Notes: generated from the letters alone by a model not told the origin. 64,000 nt of DNA from Anaerolineales bacterium UBA6055 (GCA_002428985.1 DIYL01000059.1:335197-399196), one strand, 5' to 3'. Positions 16,958 through 26,058 are shown, counted from the stretch's first letter. A program made the numbers and translations.

Positions 16958-18232
16958 TTACGACAATCCAATCTCTTTAGCACATGTGTGATAAATATCG
17001 AGCACTTGATTGATAGTCTCGTCTGTCAAAATTGGTGGTACTGTCATTATGATAGACCGTTCGGTAAGGTCTTCCATCACAGGTAAAACACCTTTTTCGT
17101 ATGAAATCTCGGTATGGAATTCATTGAGTGGGTCTGTCCATGGGCGACCAGATGAATGCACAGAATTCTTGTTAACTAAGCTGGTAATTTCCCAGTGTAA
17201 ATGTAATCCCCAATCGGCTACGCGAATGTTACTTGCGCCACTCGGACCAGGTCGTACCCCTTCGGCGCGGGTCCGTGCAACCAGTTCTTTAGCAATTTCG
17301 GCTGATGGCAAGGTAAATAACACAAAGGGTCCGCTGTCTCCTTGAGGATCAGGGCGGCGACGTGGCGTTACACCATTAATTTCTGAAAGCCCATCATATA
17401 ATTTATGATTGCGGGCGCGCATAGCAGACGTAATTTGATCTAGTTTTTTGACTTGTTCAAAAGCAATCGATGCTGAGACCTCGCTCATATGGACACCTTG
17501 TCCCCATGATTGCACATCACTATTCGGATCAAATTTACCTTCCGCGTTCCGTGAATACCCCAAATGATGAAACGCCCAACTCCGTTTGCCCAACATCTCA
17601 TCATCGCTAACTACAACACCACCTTCACCAGTGGTTATATTTTTATTGACCTGAAAGCTAAATGTAGCAATGTCACCGAAGCTACCCAAAAATTGTCCTT
17701 GATAGCGTCCACCATTCGCCTGTGCGACATCCTCGATTAAAGTGACGTTATGACGCTTGCAGATGTCTACGATTCGATCGACTTCACCGCATGCGCCGTT
17801 CATATGAACGAGCAAGACAGCTTTGGTACGCTCATTAATTTTTTGCTCTAGATCATCAGGATCCATGGTAAAGGTGTCGTTAATATCGACGAGGCGTGGA
17901 ATTGCTCCAGCACGAATCACAGCCGATGGACATGACATCCAAAAATAACCTGGAATCAAGACTTCATCGCCAGGTCCAATATCAGCCGTCATCATCGCAG
18001 TTGATAGTGCAGTCGTTCCACTGCTTACGAGTACCGCATTTTTGCGTCCGAGGCGCTCACGAAAGAGATCTTCAACACGGTTGGCATAGCCTTGTACATC
18101 ATGACCAAAGTAACGGTAGGGGCTTCGGCTTCTGAGCACCTTACCGACAGATTCCATTTCTTCTTCACCCATAAAATAGGTTCCGGGCCATTCATAGGGC
18201 CATAATGGTGGTTTTTGTGACTCATTATTCAT
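16958..18232 (-). CDS. DegT/DnrJ/EryC1/StrS-family PLP aminotransferase
   Basis: 424 aa, normal length for the family. It makes or transfers amino groups on keto-sugars, using pyridoxal phosphate. Visible: VLVSSGTTALSTAMMTADIGPGDEVLIPGYFW near residues 62-93, the VTLIEDVAQANGG cofactor-binding Asp near 165 (E-D-x-A-x-x-x-G-G) and the Schiff-base region FSFQVNKNITTGEGG near 190-204, where K193 sits in the place of the family lysine. The N-terminal EWPGTYFMGEEEMESV and the C-terminal VPPILTDETINQVL also fit. Its partner would be a nucleotide-sugar epimerase such as the one at 5846-6796, but that is 10 kb away and no operon is visible. Confidence 0.9.
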   Translation of the reverse strand: MNNESQKPPLWPYEWPGTYFMGEEEMESVGKVLRSRSPYRYFGHDVQGYANRVEDLFRERLGRKNAVLVSSGTTALSTAMMTADIGPGDEVLIPGYFWMSCPSAVIRAGAIPRLVDINDTFTMDPDDLEQKINERTKAVLLVHMNGACGEVDRIVDICKRHNVTLIEDVAQANGGRYQGQFLGSFGDIATFSFQVNKNITTGEGGVVVSDDEMLGKRSWAFHHLGYSRNAEGKFDPNSDVQSWGQGVHMSEVSASIAFEQVKKLDQITSAMRARNHKLYDGLSEINGVTPRRRPDPQGDSGPFVLFTLPSAEIAKELVARTRAEGVRPGPSGASNIRVADWGLHLHWEITSLVNKNSVHSSGRPWTDPLNEFHTEISYEKGVLPVMEDLTERSIIMTVPPILTDETINQVLDIYHTCAKEIGLS

Positions 18233-18421
18233 TGTTCATCCCTTTGCAATAATTTCTTTAAGTATGGGTCTATGTTACCGCATTTGGAGTGTTTATGCCG
18301 TTGGACAGTTTGGTAGTTTGATCTTTTAGTTAATGAATTTTAATGTGTTTCGCTTGCTAAATTTAATGCTAGGCGATATTGTCTAGGCACCTTATATAGT
18401 GTTTACGTAAAGGAAATAATC

Positions 18422-18787
18422 ATGGCAAAACTTACGATACAAGATTTGGGTACTTTTGATGTAGAAGATGGCAAACGCCTTGTACTTGCAATCGAAGAAA
18501 ATGGGTCGGATATTTTGCACCGTTGTGGCGGTTATGCTGGATGTACTACATGTCGCGTTGAGTTCTCTGACGGCGAACCCGATAAAATGACCGTTGCTGA
18601 ACGGGATAAACTTCAGGAACAAGGTAATCTTGGTAAGTTCCGCCTCAGTTGCCAGATTCTGTGTGATCAAGATATGACAGTCACCCCTTTAATGACACTA
18701 TCTTCAACAGAGATGGATGATGCTGGTTCAACTCCTAAAGATGACATAACGCCAGATCCAGAATGGATCGATGTTCCAGATGCTTAA
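18422..18787 (+). CDS. 2Fe-2S ferredoxin (adrenodoxin/plant type)
   Basis: 121 aa. The binding loop LHRCGGYAGCTTCRVEF gives Cys-x5-Cys-x2-Cys (residues about 35-44), and a distal Cys lies in FRLSCQILC near 76, making the four ligands of a [2Fe-2S] cluster. The last 35 residues (SSTEMDDAGSTPKDDITPDPEW) are an acidic tail. This is a small soluble electron carrier, probably between a reductase and an oxygenase or radical enzyme. No partner gene adjoins it: upstream is the divergent DegT gene 190 bp away, downstream a terminator-like hairpin. Start ATG 18422, with AAAGGAA at about -8. Confidence 0.88.
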   Translation: MAKLTIQDLGTFDVEDGKRLVLAIEENGSDILHRCGGYAGCTTCRVEFSDGEPDKMTVAERDKLQEQGNLGKFRLSCQILCDQDMTVTPLMTLSSTEMDDAGSTPKDDITPDPEWIDVPDA

Positions 18788-18818
18788 TTTGCATCATCGA
18801 TTGTTAGATTAAAACAAC

Positions 18819-18858
18819 GAGCAAGCTAAACGCCTATGATGAGGTGTCTAACTTGCTC
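18819..18858. terminator. Inverted repeat after the ferredoxin gene
   Basis: GAGCAAG (18819-18825) pairs with CTTGCTC (18852-18858), about 32 bp beyond the ferredoxin stop. The loop is 26 nt and can form an inner CGCC/GGTG stem. There is no obvious T-tract, so strength is unknown. Confidence 0.4.
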
Positions 18859-18920
18859 CTACACTCATTCCTATCAAGTAAAGCAAATACCCTTGTAAAC
18901 CTAAACAAGTTACCTATGCG

Positions 18921-18986
18921 TAAATCGCCTGTGGTTAAAAACCGATAGGCTAATGGACATTGGTAAACCAGCTAAAGAAGTTCATA
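18921..18986. repeat. Family C dispersed repeat, copy 2
   Basis: Reads AAATCGCCTGTGGTTAAAAA, then CCGATAGGCTAATGGACATT, then GGTAAACCAGCTAAAGAAGT and TCATA. The closest match is copy 1. It lies between the convergent ferredoxin and YitT genes. Confidence 0.8.
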
Positions 18987-19028
18987 AGATCCCTTTTAAC
19001 GGGCTTTCGATGCCCTAATCCCAATTTA

Positions 19029-19931
19029 CTACAATGCCACACGTTTAACAGGTTTAAAGCCCTCTCCATAAGCTGTATGACCAACACCGATAACAACAAA
19101 TGCGTTTGGGTCGACTGTACTGACAGCATCTTTAAGTTCGCGTACTTGTGAGCGCCCAATCGTAACATAGAGCATGGTGCGGTCTTCCCCTGTATATTGT
19201 CCGGTGACCGTCCAACCGGTTGCGCCGCGTTGCAAATCATCAAAAATAATCTTGACGATTGGTTCAGGGGTTTTCGTAATAATCACAGCTGTTCGGACAA
19301 CACTCGGTCCTTCCATGATGTAATCGGTCGCAACGCCACCAACGAACAATGTAATCGTCGCATAGAGTGCACCCTCCCAACCATAAACCAGCCCTGCCAT
19401 GATAATCACAGCCGCATCTACATAGAGAAAGGTTGTACTCATTGGGGTTCCGATGCGACGTTGTAGAATTAAAGCGAGTGTTGATGTACCGCCAAATGTC
19501 GCCCCCGCACGGAAAACCATCCCGCCACTAATACCACCGACAATCCCACCAAACAAGGCATTCAACATGCGGTCACTGCTAATCCCACCTGCTGGAACAT
19601 ACGGTGCTAGCATATCTAACATTACTGAGTACAAGAGAATAACCAATAAACTCCGCATGATGACCCGCGCGCCATTGGGTAACATAAAATAACCTAGAAT
19701 TTGTATCGGAATATTTAATACAAATACCATGATACCAATCGGTGTTCCGATTAATTCTTCCAAAAACATGGCGATGCCTGTCACGCCTGTAGATGCAATA
19801 TCAAGTGGTTCAAGAAAAACAACCACCGAGATTGCCCCAATAAAAACCCCGATGATCATCAATGCATAACGCAAGATGAAATCTCGTATCTGTGTGACCA
19901 AGATAAACTCCCTATTCTTCGCTAGATGCAA
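19029..19931 (-). CDS. YitT-family membrane protein with C-terminal DUF2179 domain
   Basis: 300 aa. Residues about 20-200 form five to six membrane segments: DFILRYALMIIGVFIGAISVVVFLEPLDIASTGVTGIAM is the YitT N-terminus, followed by GTPIGIMVFVLNIPIQILGY and the FGGIVGGISGGMVFRAGATFGGTSTLALIL core. Residues about 215-295 (VRTAVIITKTPEPIVKIIFDDLQRGATGW) are the soluble DUF2179 domain that follows it. The transported or bound ligand is unknown. Start: ATG 19931 is used, but GTG codons at residue 12 are also possible and the first 15 residues look like added sequence. The gene stands alone. Confidence 0.82.
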   Translation of the reverse strand: MHLAKNREFILVTQIRDFILRYALMIIGVFIGAISVVVFLEPLDIASTGVTGIAMFLEELIGTPIGIMVFVLNIPIQILGYFMLPNGARVIMRSLLVILLYSVMLDMLAPYVPAGGISSDRMLNALFGGIVGGISGGMVFRAGATFGGTSTLALILQRRIGTPMSTTFLYVDAAVIIMAGLVYGWEGALYATITLFVGGVATDYIMEGPSVVRTAVIITKTPEPIVKIIFDDLQRGATGWTVTGQYTGEDRTMLYVTIGRSQVRELKDAVSTVDPNAFVVIGVGHTAYGEGFKPVKRVAL

Positions 19932-20160
19932 AAAGCCTGCGACAGTCTACACGACGGTAACGGACAATCCTAGTGGCGACATTTTTCAGTTTATTTGGCT
20001 TTTTTCAGATGGGCTATAAACCAGAAAATCACACTATTTTTTATAGAGGCTTAACACTGTTCTACATAGTAGAACAAAGCATTGAGCGATTTTTCTTCAC
20101 AAACGAATAAAAATTATGTACACTGGATTAACAAGAAATAATAGGAGGATGAGCGAAGCA

Positions 20161-20919
20161 ATGGTTGTAGCATATCAAGACATTATTCGACAAATAGAAA
20201 CGCTGTCGTTCAAAGCCTTGCCAGCGCTAGAAACACGTTATTACGATGGTTGGCTTATACGATATGCCAATGGTTATACCAAACGCGCCAACTCTGTGAA
20301 TCCAGTTTATGCCTCACATGAAGATACTGACCTTAAAATTAGTCGATGCGAAGCATTTTATACCCGCAAGAAGTTGCCGACTATTTTTAAGATGACCGAT
20401 AATATTTACCCACAAGAACTCGATGCGATTCTTGAGAGTAAACAATATCAAAAAGCATCTGAAACAGGTGTCTATACCTTGCCATTGGAGCGTCGTGGCA
20501 GTTTAGCTGCAGACGTCAATATTAAATCCAAACTGACGGATCAATGGCTCACGACATTCATCAAAATGAATCATATTGATGAAGAAAAGCACAAGACACT
20601 AAAGCAAATGTTCAATCTAATTCCAACACGTTGTGGATTTCTCCGTCTGATGGATGGCAATACCGTCGTCGGGGTCGCGTTAGGGGTTATTGACAAAAAT
20701 TGGATGGGCATTTTTGATGTGGCTGTTCATCAAGATCATCGTGGTAAAGGGCATGGGCGTACCATTATGGATGCCTTACTCAATTGGGGCATGACACAGC
20801 AAGCAGACACAGCTTACTTGCAATTACAATGCGATAATGCAGTTGCTAAAAATCTATATATGTCGCTAGGATTCACTGAGCAATATCGTTATTGGTATCG
20901 CGTCAAAGATTTTACATAA
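20161..20919 (+). CDS. GNAT-family N-acetyltransferase
   Basis: The start is set at ATG 20161 (MVVAYQDIIRQ) because AGGAGG at 20143-20148 ends just before an earlier ATG (20149), leaving it no spacing; ATG 20161 has 12. In-frame ATGs at 20116 and 20149 cannot be excluded. About 252 residues. The N-terminal half (RYYDGWLIRYANGYTKRANSV) is typical of the two-GNAT-like-fold group. The C-terminal half has the acetyl-CoA motif VAVHQDHRGKGHGRTIMDAL (motif A: Q/R-x-x-G-x-G/A, here RGKGHG) and NAVAKNLYMSLGFTEQYRYWYR. It probably acetylates an amine or peptide. The substrate is unknown and the gene is not in an operon. Confidence 0.82.
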   Translation: MVVAYQDIIRQIETLSFKALPALETRYYDGWLIRYANGYTKRANSVNPVYASHEDTDLKISRCEAFYTRKKLPTIFKMTDNIYPQELDAILESKQYQKASETGVYTLPLERRGSLAADVNIKSKLTDQWLTTFIKMNHIDEEKHKTLKQMFNLIPTRCGFLRLMDGNTVVGVALGVIDKNWMGIFDVAVHQDHRGKGHGRTIMDALLNWGMTQQADTAYLQLQCDNAVAKNLYMSLGFTEQYRYWYRVKDFT

Positions 20920-21025
20920 AAATTAACCTGTAAATATACGTAAAAAGTGTGTAACTTTTCCTTCACGGGTAATATTTTCGCTGTAAACTATAGGGTGAAA
21001 TATCACGACTCATGAAGGAGATAAG

Positions 21026-22288
21026 TTGTTGCGCTACTTGATATTGATACTTGTTTTATTCTCAACCCAGTTAATTTTTGCCCAAAATACAGATGAACGT
21101 GATGTATCGACCATTACTGATGTGCGTATAAACGCAAGCGAAGGGGTCGATTATTTGCCTATTGTCTACGATGAAGATTTGTCGGCAGTTGCAGATACGA
21201 TTGCACAACGTATCGTTGATGGCGAGGAGCTAGAAAGTGAAGCCATCACCCAGACACTAGACGATGCTGGTTATCGCATCAATGATTATGGCGGTGCATG
21301 GGGAACAACATTTGACACCTTCGATCAACTCACAGCCACCATAGCCGAGCGTTATGAAGAGATGATTTTGACTGAAACAATCACGCATTTTGCGCTTGGT
21401 TTTGTCGAAGGAACAGATATTAACGGCTATGTATTTATTGCTGTATCCTTCAACACCTGTGAAGTCTTTGAAGAAGATGAAGATTTTGAATTACAGGTTG
21501 AACAAGGTGAAGAATTTTTAGAGTTACTCAACGAAGCGCGTGCCGAAGACGAGTTAGCCCCGCTAACATTAGATATTGATCTGTTACATAATGCAGCCCG
21601 TTTGTATTCCGATGATATGCTGAAATATGGCTACCCGACAAAACGTGTTGGTGGTATCCCCCATATTGGCGCAGATGGTTCGACTGCCAACGACCGTGTT
21701 GCGGGAGAGGGCTACGAAGCTAACATTGTGCGCGAAAATATCCTCTCGCGTTGGACACTCTCGGCTGATGGTGCATTTGACCAATGGTGGAATTCACCAT
21801 CACATAAAGCCAATATGATGGCAAATGACGTTAGTGTGATGGCGCTTGCATGGACATGTGATGAGGAAACAGGTGAATTCTATTATACGCAGGTATTCGC
21901 TGAGCCATTTGTCGCCACGAGCACCGAGGTTATTGCGACATCGATTATGGCGAATTTGAATGCAGAACGTGTTAATTTTGGTGAAGCTATTTTGCAACCG
22001 AATACAACACTATCGACGTTTGCCGATGGATTAGCAGCATATATCTACGAGAATAGCCGCTTTCCAACTGGTATGTGGGACGACCTTGAAGTGAGCTATG
22101 CGTATCAGACCGTTTATGCGACATCGGCTGGTACAACTGGTGATCCAATCGAAACGACAACATATCTACTCGAAACTTATCCCAACGAGTTACTCAGTAG
22201 TGACTTCACAGAGGTCGGCGTTGGTGTCTTTTTTGATGATGTCGACAATTTCTACTGGCATGTGTTGATTCTAGCCACACCCCAATAA
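21026..22288 (+). CDS. Secreted CAP (SCP/PR1)-domain protein
   Basis: Starts at TTG 21026 with AAGGAG (21015-21020) 5 nt upstream. A signal peptide follows (LLRYLILILVLFSTQLIFA, then QNTDERD). Residues about 150-290 carry a CAP domain: LLNEARAEDELAPLTLDIDL, HNAARLYSDDM, HIGADGSTANDRV, ENILSRW and FDQWWNSPSHKANMM. The expected CAP His and Glu ligands are present (HIGADG, RENIL and SPSHKANMM). Such secreted bacterial CAP proteins bind lipids or metals, and their molecular role is uncertain. Residues about 20-145 and 295-420 are extra domains that I do not recognise. A terminator hairpin lies 11 bp after the stop. Confidence 0.85.
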   Translation: MLRYLILILVLFSTQLIFAQNTDERDVSTITDVRINASEGVDYLPIVYDEDLSAVADTIAQRIVDGEELESEAITQTLDDAGYRINDYGGAWGTTFDTFDQLTATIAERYEEMILTETITHFALGFVEGTDINGYVFIAVSFNTCEVFEEDEDFELQVEQGEEFLELLNEARAEDELAPLTLDIDLLHNAARLYSDDMLKYGYPTKRVGGIPHIGADGSTANDRVAGEGYEANIVRENILSRWTLSADGAFDQWWNSPSHKANMMANDVSVMALAWTCDEETGEFYYTQVFAEPFVATSTEVIATSIMANLNAERVNFGEAILQPNTTLSTFADGLAAYIYENSRFPTGMWDDLEVSYAYQTVYATSAGTTGDPIETTTYLLETYPNELLSSDFTEVGVGVFFDDVDNFYWHVLILATPQ

Positions 22289-22298
22289 GCAAATCAAA

Positions 22299-22323
22299 AG
22301 GGCGGGAAATCAAATACCGCCCT
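22299..22323. terminator. Bidirectional terminator
   Basis: AGGGCGG (22299-22305) pairs perfectly with CCGCCCT (22317-22323), loop 11 nt. It sits between the convergent stops at 22288 and 22332. GC-rich stem with AT-rich flanks, so it is likely to serve both genes. Confidence 0.7.
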
Positions 22324-22331
22324 CATCATGT

Positions 22332-22655
22332 TTATTCTGCCATTTCATCGGGTTGTTGCGCTAACCACTCCGATTTTTCTACCACTTTACCATTGGTGAC
22401 TTCTGTACTTGATACTCGTCGGTTTTTGTCGAAGAACACTTCTAATTCTGCTTGGAAGGGGCAACGATGCCCACTTGCCATCTTGCGTACATAGAATCCA
22501 TCGCCATCATCCATCCGTGATAAGTCATTCATCGGATCAACCCGCACACGTAAAATTTCTTGGCACATTTTTGGCTGGACATAAAAGTAAACCCCACGAT
22601 CATCGGATCGTGCGCCACCGCCACCACCACTAAAGAGCTTCTTCAAAAAATCCAT
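22332..22655 (-). CDS. Small conserved-looking protein of unknown function
   Basis: 107 aa. It begins MDFLKKLFSGGGGGARSDDRG, an amphipathic helix then a glycine run, followed by GVYFYVQPKMCQEILRVRVDP, and DGDGFYVRKMASGHRCPFQAELEVFF then VEKSEWL. The alternating hydrophobic pattern suggests a small beta-rich domain, and the two Cys are separated (one in KMCQE, one in HRCPF). I recognise no family. The glycine-rich N-terminus may be a flexible linker to a membrane-bound or soluble partner. It is monocistronic and shares a terminator hairpin with the convergent CAP gene. Confidence 0.7.
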   Translation of the reverse strand: MDFLKKLFSGGGGGARSDDRGVYFYVQPKMCQEILRVRVDPMNDLSRMDDGDGFYVRKMASGHRCPFQAELEVFFDKNRRVSSTEVTNGKVVEKSEWLAQQPDEMAE

Positions 22656-22950
22656 CTGTTACCCCAATATCTCTATTTACATGATCGCTTTGATTGTCTC
22701 TATGAGGTGGATTGTTTTCAAGGGTATTCAAGTTGTGTCTATGATGTTGCATGTTCTGCTTCAATCTTCTGATGTGATCATCGCTCTGAGCTAAAAGCCT
22801 CCGAGCTACATTGATTTGTAAACCTCGTAAACGAGGCTCTTCTCAACTGTTTTAGAGGATAATTCACATCTTTAAAATAAGTCTATTTGCGCCATATAAT
22901 GACATAGACTAAAATAGAACAAATAATCTAATCCAGTTAAAGGGATGTCT

Positions 22951-23460
22951 ATGACAGCAGATATGTTTCGTCATGTATATGACTATCATTTTGCAGAAAA
23001 TCGTGCCATTTGGGATCAGCACATTGTCCCATTATCACAGGAGCATTTTATACAACCACTTACGTATTCTGTCGGCTCAATCCGTAATCATGTTGTGCAT
23101 ATGATGGATGTCGATGATGCGTGGTTTAGTGATTTGCGGGGGGATACATTTGAAGGGATGAATAACCCTGAGACCTTAAGTGATCGTGACAAAATTCGTA
23201 CTGAATGGGATACGGTCGAAATAAAAATGCGTGAGTATCTCAAAACGTTAACGGATGACATGCTCATAACACAACCGTTCAGTGGTGAAGATAAAGATTT
23301 GTATGTGTGGCAGGCATTGTGGCAAGTTGCCAATCACGGCACCGATCATCGGGCGCAATTATTGCGCTTACTGCATGATTGTGGTGCGGATACCAAATCA
23401 CAAGATTATGTCTTTTATGCTTATGATAATCCGTTCAAGTTGTCTGATTCCCATTCGTAG
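22951..23460 (+). CDS. DinB-family protein (first of two)
   Basis: Start taken at ATG 22951 (MTADMFRHVYDYH), 7 nt after AAAGG; the ATG at 22945 is too close to it. About 169 residues, the full DinB/YfiT four-helix bundle: DYHFAENRAIWDQHIVPLSQEHF, then the metal-binding region GSIRNHVVHMMDVDDAWFSDLRG, and VANHGTDHRAQLLRLLHDCG. The three His that should bind the metal are in HVVH and GTDHRAQ. DinB proteins are DNA-damage-inducible or thiol-S-transferase-like; the substrate is unknown. A second DinB gene follows at 24794, with two small membrane protein genes between. Confidence 0.88.
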   Translation: MTADMFRHVYDYHFAENRAIWDQHIVPLSQEHFIQPLTYSVGSIRNHVVHMMDVDDAWFSDLRGDTFEGMNNPETLSDRDKIRTEWDTVEIKMREYLKTLTDDMLITQPFSGEDKDLYVWQALWQVANHGTDHRAQLLRLLHDCGADTKSQDYVFYAYDNPFKLSDSHS

Positions 23461-23605
23461 CGGTTGATGACACCAGATTGAACAACAAACTTTTCCCAAT
23501 CGGTTAACGGCAATGTTGTCATCATATGACACACTTTCGGCATGTCGCAATCTCGATATACTTGGATAAAGTTTGTATGCCGATGAAACAAATGAGGCTG
23601 AGTGA

Positions 23606-24175
23606 ATGAACAAATCTAATGAAGCTTTTTCTCTAATTTATCACCAGAATATCGAGTTTATTTCAGGCATTATGCTTCAACCTGCAGAAGAACAGGAAAT
23701 TTGTAAAAATATTGCCTACCGGTTAGGCGTACCTTATCCATACTCTGTCTTTAAAATGATCATCTATACATCAATTGCAGTCGTAATAACGAGCTTGCTT
23801 GTTATTTTAGCCCTCTTACCGATGATTGCGATCTTGTCTGCTTCTGTGGTTGGCTTTCAACTAGTTATTTTTCTCTTTGTGGGATTGGTTGCTATTATCA
23901 TAGCCAGTTTAATTGTTTACCGAACAATCAAAATGTTGCTAGCTCCCCCAGATATTGTTGAAGCGACATATCAAAATATGGTAAAGCAACATAAGATTGT
24001 ACATGGAGAAATAGACACAATTAAACAATCAGGAAAGGAAACAGCAATATACTATACTATAGAAGGACATAGTAACAATTTCACGTATGTAACGAAAAAT
24101 TTTGGTTCACATGTGAAATTGAATTCACGTATATATATTCTATATCTAGACGACAAAATCCACGCCATATTGTAA
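23606..24175 (+). CDS. Small two-helix membrane protein with C-terminal beta domain
   Basis: 189 aa. Two membrane helices, residues about 50-75 (MIIYTSIAVVITSLLVILAL) and 80-110, are followed by a soluble domain ending in FGSHVKLNSRIYILYLDDKIHAIL. The terminal pattern (a beta-rich domain ending in a strand with hydrophobic I-Y-I-L-Y) resembles DUF3592-like or YvaD-like proteins and the remnant at 25269-25454. The role is unknown. The gene lies downstream of the first DinB gene. Base composition is more AT-rich than that of the leuS region. Confidence 0.65.
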   Translation: MNKSNEAFSLIYHQNIEFISGIMLQPAEEQEICKNIAYRLGVPYPYSVFKMIIYTSIAVVITSLLVILALLPMIAILSASVVGFQLVIFLFVGLVAIIIASLIVYRTIKMLLAPPDIVEATYQNMVKQHKIVHGEIDTIKQSGKETAIYYTIEGHSNNFTYVTKNFGSHVKLNSRIYILYLDDKIHAIL

Positions 24176-24218
24176 TTTTTAATTGAAAGATACTAGAAAG
24201 ACAATAGAGGCTTTTTGA

Positions 24219-24611
24219 ATGATATTCCACATAATCATCATATTGGTAGTTTTTACTACATTTATAATTGGGGTGATTAGTATAGAAACATCAATAATTA
24301 TACAGGCCTTCCCTCAAAAATACATTGATAAGGAAACTTTATCTAGTATATTGCGAAAAAGCTCTCTTAGTTTCATCCATTTAGATTATGAAGGTTTTAA
24401 CAATAACAAAATAAGAGTATATTTTTCTGAAAGTTTTATACCAAAAGGTATATTTCTTATTTTAATACCTTATATAATTACTTTTATAATTATAATATCA
24501 ACAGACAACATTTATTATAGATTGATCTATATGTTACTTTTTATCTCAGCTAATTATGCACTTTATAAAACAATAAAAATCTACTTTTTTATACAAAATA
24601 CGTATAGTTAA
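24219..24611 (+). CDS. Small AT-rich integral membrane protein, unknown
   Basis: 130 aa with three to four hydrophobic segments: MIFHIIIILVVFTTFIIGVI at the start, then GIFLILIPYIITFIIIISTD and LLFISANYALYK. AGAGG lies 9 nt before the ATG. The composition is unusually rich in Ile, Tyr and AT-rich codons compared with neighbours, which may mean recent transfer. I recognise no family. It lies between two DinB genes on the same strand, 43 bp after the preceding gene. Confidence 0.55.
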   Translation: MIFHIIIILVVFTTFIIGVISIETSIIIQAFPQKYIDKETLSSILRKSSLSFIHLDYEGFNNNKIRVYFSESFIPKGIFLILIPYIITFIIIISTDNIYYRLIYMLLFISANYALYKTIKIYFFIQNTYS

Positions 24612-24793
24612 ACCTCTTTTTTAGATAAGAAATAGTCTTCGAGTTTTAGCTCAAGCATACAATTATTGTCAAGTACCCAATTTATGAAAGCCATTGTCTG
24701 AGATTAATATAGGGGAATAGGCAATATTAGCGGGTGTTTTATCATTGGTACAATAGAAAAGGTAGCTAAAAATCATAATTGGGGAATTGCTAA

Positions 24794-25291
24794 ATGATCA
24801 ATTTTGTTCAGACAATGTGGGATTACAATTATTGGGCACATCATAAGTTATGGAACTGTATTCAGACTATCTCCAATGATGATTTTGTAAGGAATGTGCC
24901 ATACTCTATTGGGTCAATTCATATACAGGTTGTCCATGTTATGTGGGCAGAAAATGTGTGGTATGAACGTCTGCATGGTGGTATACGTCCAACATTTACT
25001 GCAAAAGATTATCCAACACGATCTGGGATCCGAGAGAAATGGGATCAAATTGAAAATAACTGGCGCATTTATATAAATAATCTGACAACTCAGGAACTTG
25101 ATCGCAAGATTGATGTTACTCCACTCAATGGATCATCTTACACTTTAAGTGTTGTTGAAATGTTATTACATGCTGTTAATCATGGAACCAATCATCGAGC
25201 ACAAATGCTTCAGATCATTCACGGTTACGGCGGTGAAACATTCGAACAAGATTTATCATTTTATTATCGTGAGCGTCAAGCATCCAATTGA
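24794..25291 (+). CDS. DinB-family protein (second of two)
   Basis: 165 aa, with GGGGA 7 nt before ATG. It aligns through its whole length with the DinB at 22951: DYNYWAHHKLWN, GSIHIQVVHVMWAENVWYERLHGG, then AVNHGTNHRAQMLQIIHGYGG. The same three His (HVM-region VVH, N-H-G-T-N-H) are kept. Divergence is high, so the duplication is old. A short downstream fragment (25269-25454) resembles the tail of the membrane protein that follows the first DinB, suggesting the pair DinB-membrane protein was once duplicated. Confidence 0.88.
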   Translation: MINFVQTMWDYNYWAHHKLWNCIQTISNDDFVRNVPYSIGSIHIQVVHVMWAENVWYERLHGGIRPTFTAKDYPTRSGIREKWDQIENNWRIYINNLTTQELDRKIDVTPLNGSSYTLSVVEMLLHAVNHGTNHRAQMLQIIHGYGGETFEQDLSFYYRERQASN

Positions 25292-25454
25292 TAAAATATC
25301 TCATAATAGTCTGATTTATCATTATAAAGCTCAAGATGTTTTCACTGAAGCGGTTTATGAAGGTTCATTTACTACAAAGAATATAGATAAATTTGAAGCT
25401 GGTGAGCAGGTATATGTAGTTCACATACATAATGTGTTATCCATCATACTATAA
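25269..25454 (+). pseudogene. Remnant of a DUF3592-like C-terminal domain
   Basis: An open frame from a GTG at 25269, overlapping the end of the DinB gene, gives KHPIDKISHNSLIYHYKAQDVF, AVYEGSFTTKNIDKFEAGEQ and VYVVHIHNVLSIIL. It resembles the end of the protein at 23606-24175 (FGSHVKLNSRIYILYLDDKIHAIL). It has no plausible upstream part, no ribosome site and no membrane segments, so it is read as the 3' leftover of a second copy whose 5' portion was lost. It could also be a tiny real gene. Confidence 0.45.
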
Positions 25455-25557
25455 AATAACACATCTAATTATATGCAAAGGTATCTAAGGCAATTCCGGT
25501 GTTGTCATGTTATAGTGTGCCTATAAATTTAGATCATGATAATGGGAGACAAATCGC

Positions 25558-26010
25558 ATGAAAATAGCACTCGCTGCCGACCATGCTGGATACCAACTCA
25601 AGCAAGGGCTTATAAATTATCTGACAGAAAAAGGGGTTGAGGTCGTTGACCTTGGTGTCGATAGTGATGCGACCCGTGCGGACTATCCGGCAGTTGCCAA
25701 AACACTCGGTACAGCCATTCAAAATGGTGAGGCTGAACGTGGGATTTTAGTGTGTGGGAGTGGGGTTGGTGCATCGGTTGCAGCCAACAAAATGAAAGGA
25801 ATTTATGCTGCGATTTGCCATGATGCGTATAGTGCGGCACAGGGTGTCGAGCATGACAAAATGAATGTGTTGTGTCTTGGTGGGCGGATTATCGGTGTGG
25901 CGCTGGCAGAGAAATTAGCCGATGCGTTTATTGGCGCAGAGTTTAATACTGAGCAAGAACGGTATCAGCGTCGTTTTGATATGATCCAAGATATGGAAAA
26001 CGAAAACTAA
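25558..26010 (+). CDS. rpiB: Ribose-5-phosphate isomerase B
   Basis: 150 aa, full-length RpiB/LacAB family. It interconverts ribulose-5-P and ribose-5-P in the pentose phosphate pathway (or allose-6-P), in the cytoplasm. Visible: IALAADHAGYQLKQGL (D9, H10), then VVDLGVDSDATRADYPAVA, the catalytic GILVCGSGVGASVAANKMKG (C-G-S-G-x-G, active-site Cys near residue 66), and HDAYSAAQGVEHDKMNVLCLGGRIIG (H-D-x-x-S/A-A and N-x-L-C-L-G-x-R). The start has GGGAGA at about -8. It is followed by a strong bidirectional terminator and is likely monocistronic. Confidence 0.95.
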   Translation: MKIALAADHAGYQLKQGLINYLTEKGVEVVDLGVDSDATRADYPAVAKTLGTAIQNGEAERGILVCGSGVGASVAANKMKGIYAAICHDAYSAAQGVEHDKMNVLCLGGRIIGVALAEKLADAFIGAEFNTEQERYQRRFDMIQDMENEN

Positions 26011-26026
26011 ATCCGTTCTAAAATAA

Positions 26027-26052
26027 TCGCCCTGCTTGGTTATACAGGGCGA
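26027..26052. terminator. Bidirectional terminator
   Basis: TCGCCCTG (26027-26034) pairs perfectly with CAGGGCGA (26045-26052), loop 10 nt. It lies between rpiB (ends 26010) and the convergent membrane-protein gene (ends 26059). Confidence 0.75.
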
Positions 26053-26058
26053 CTATGC

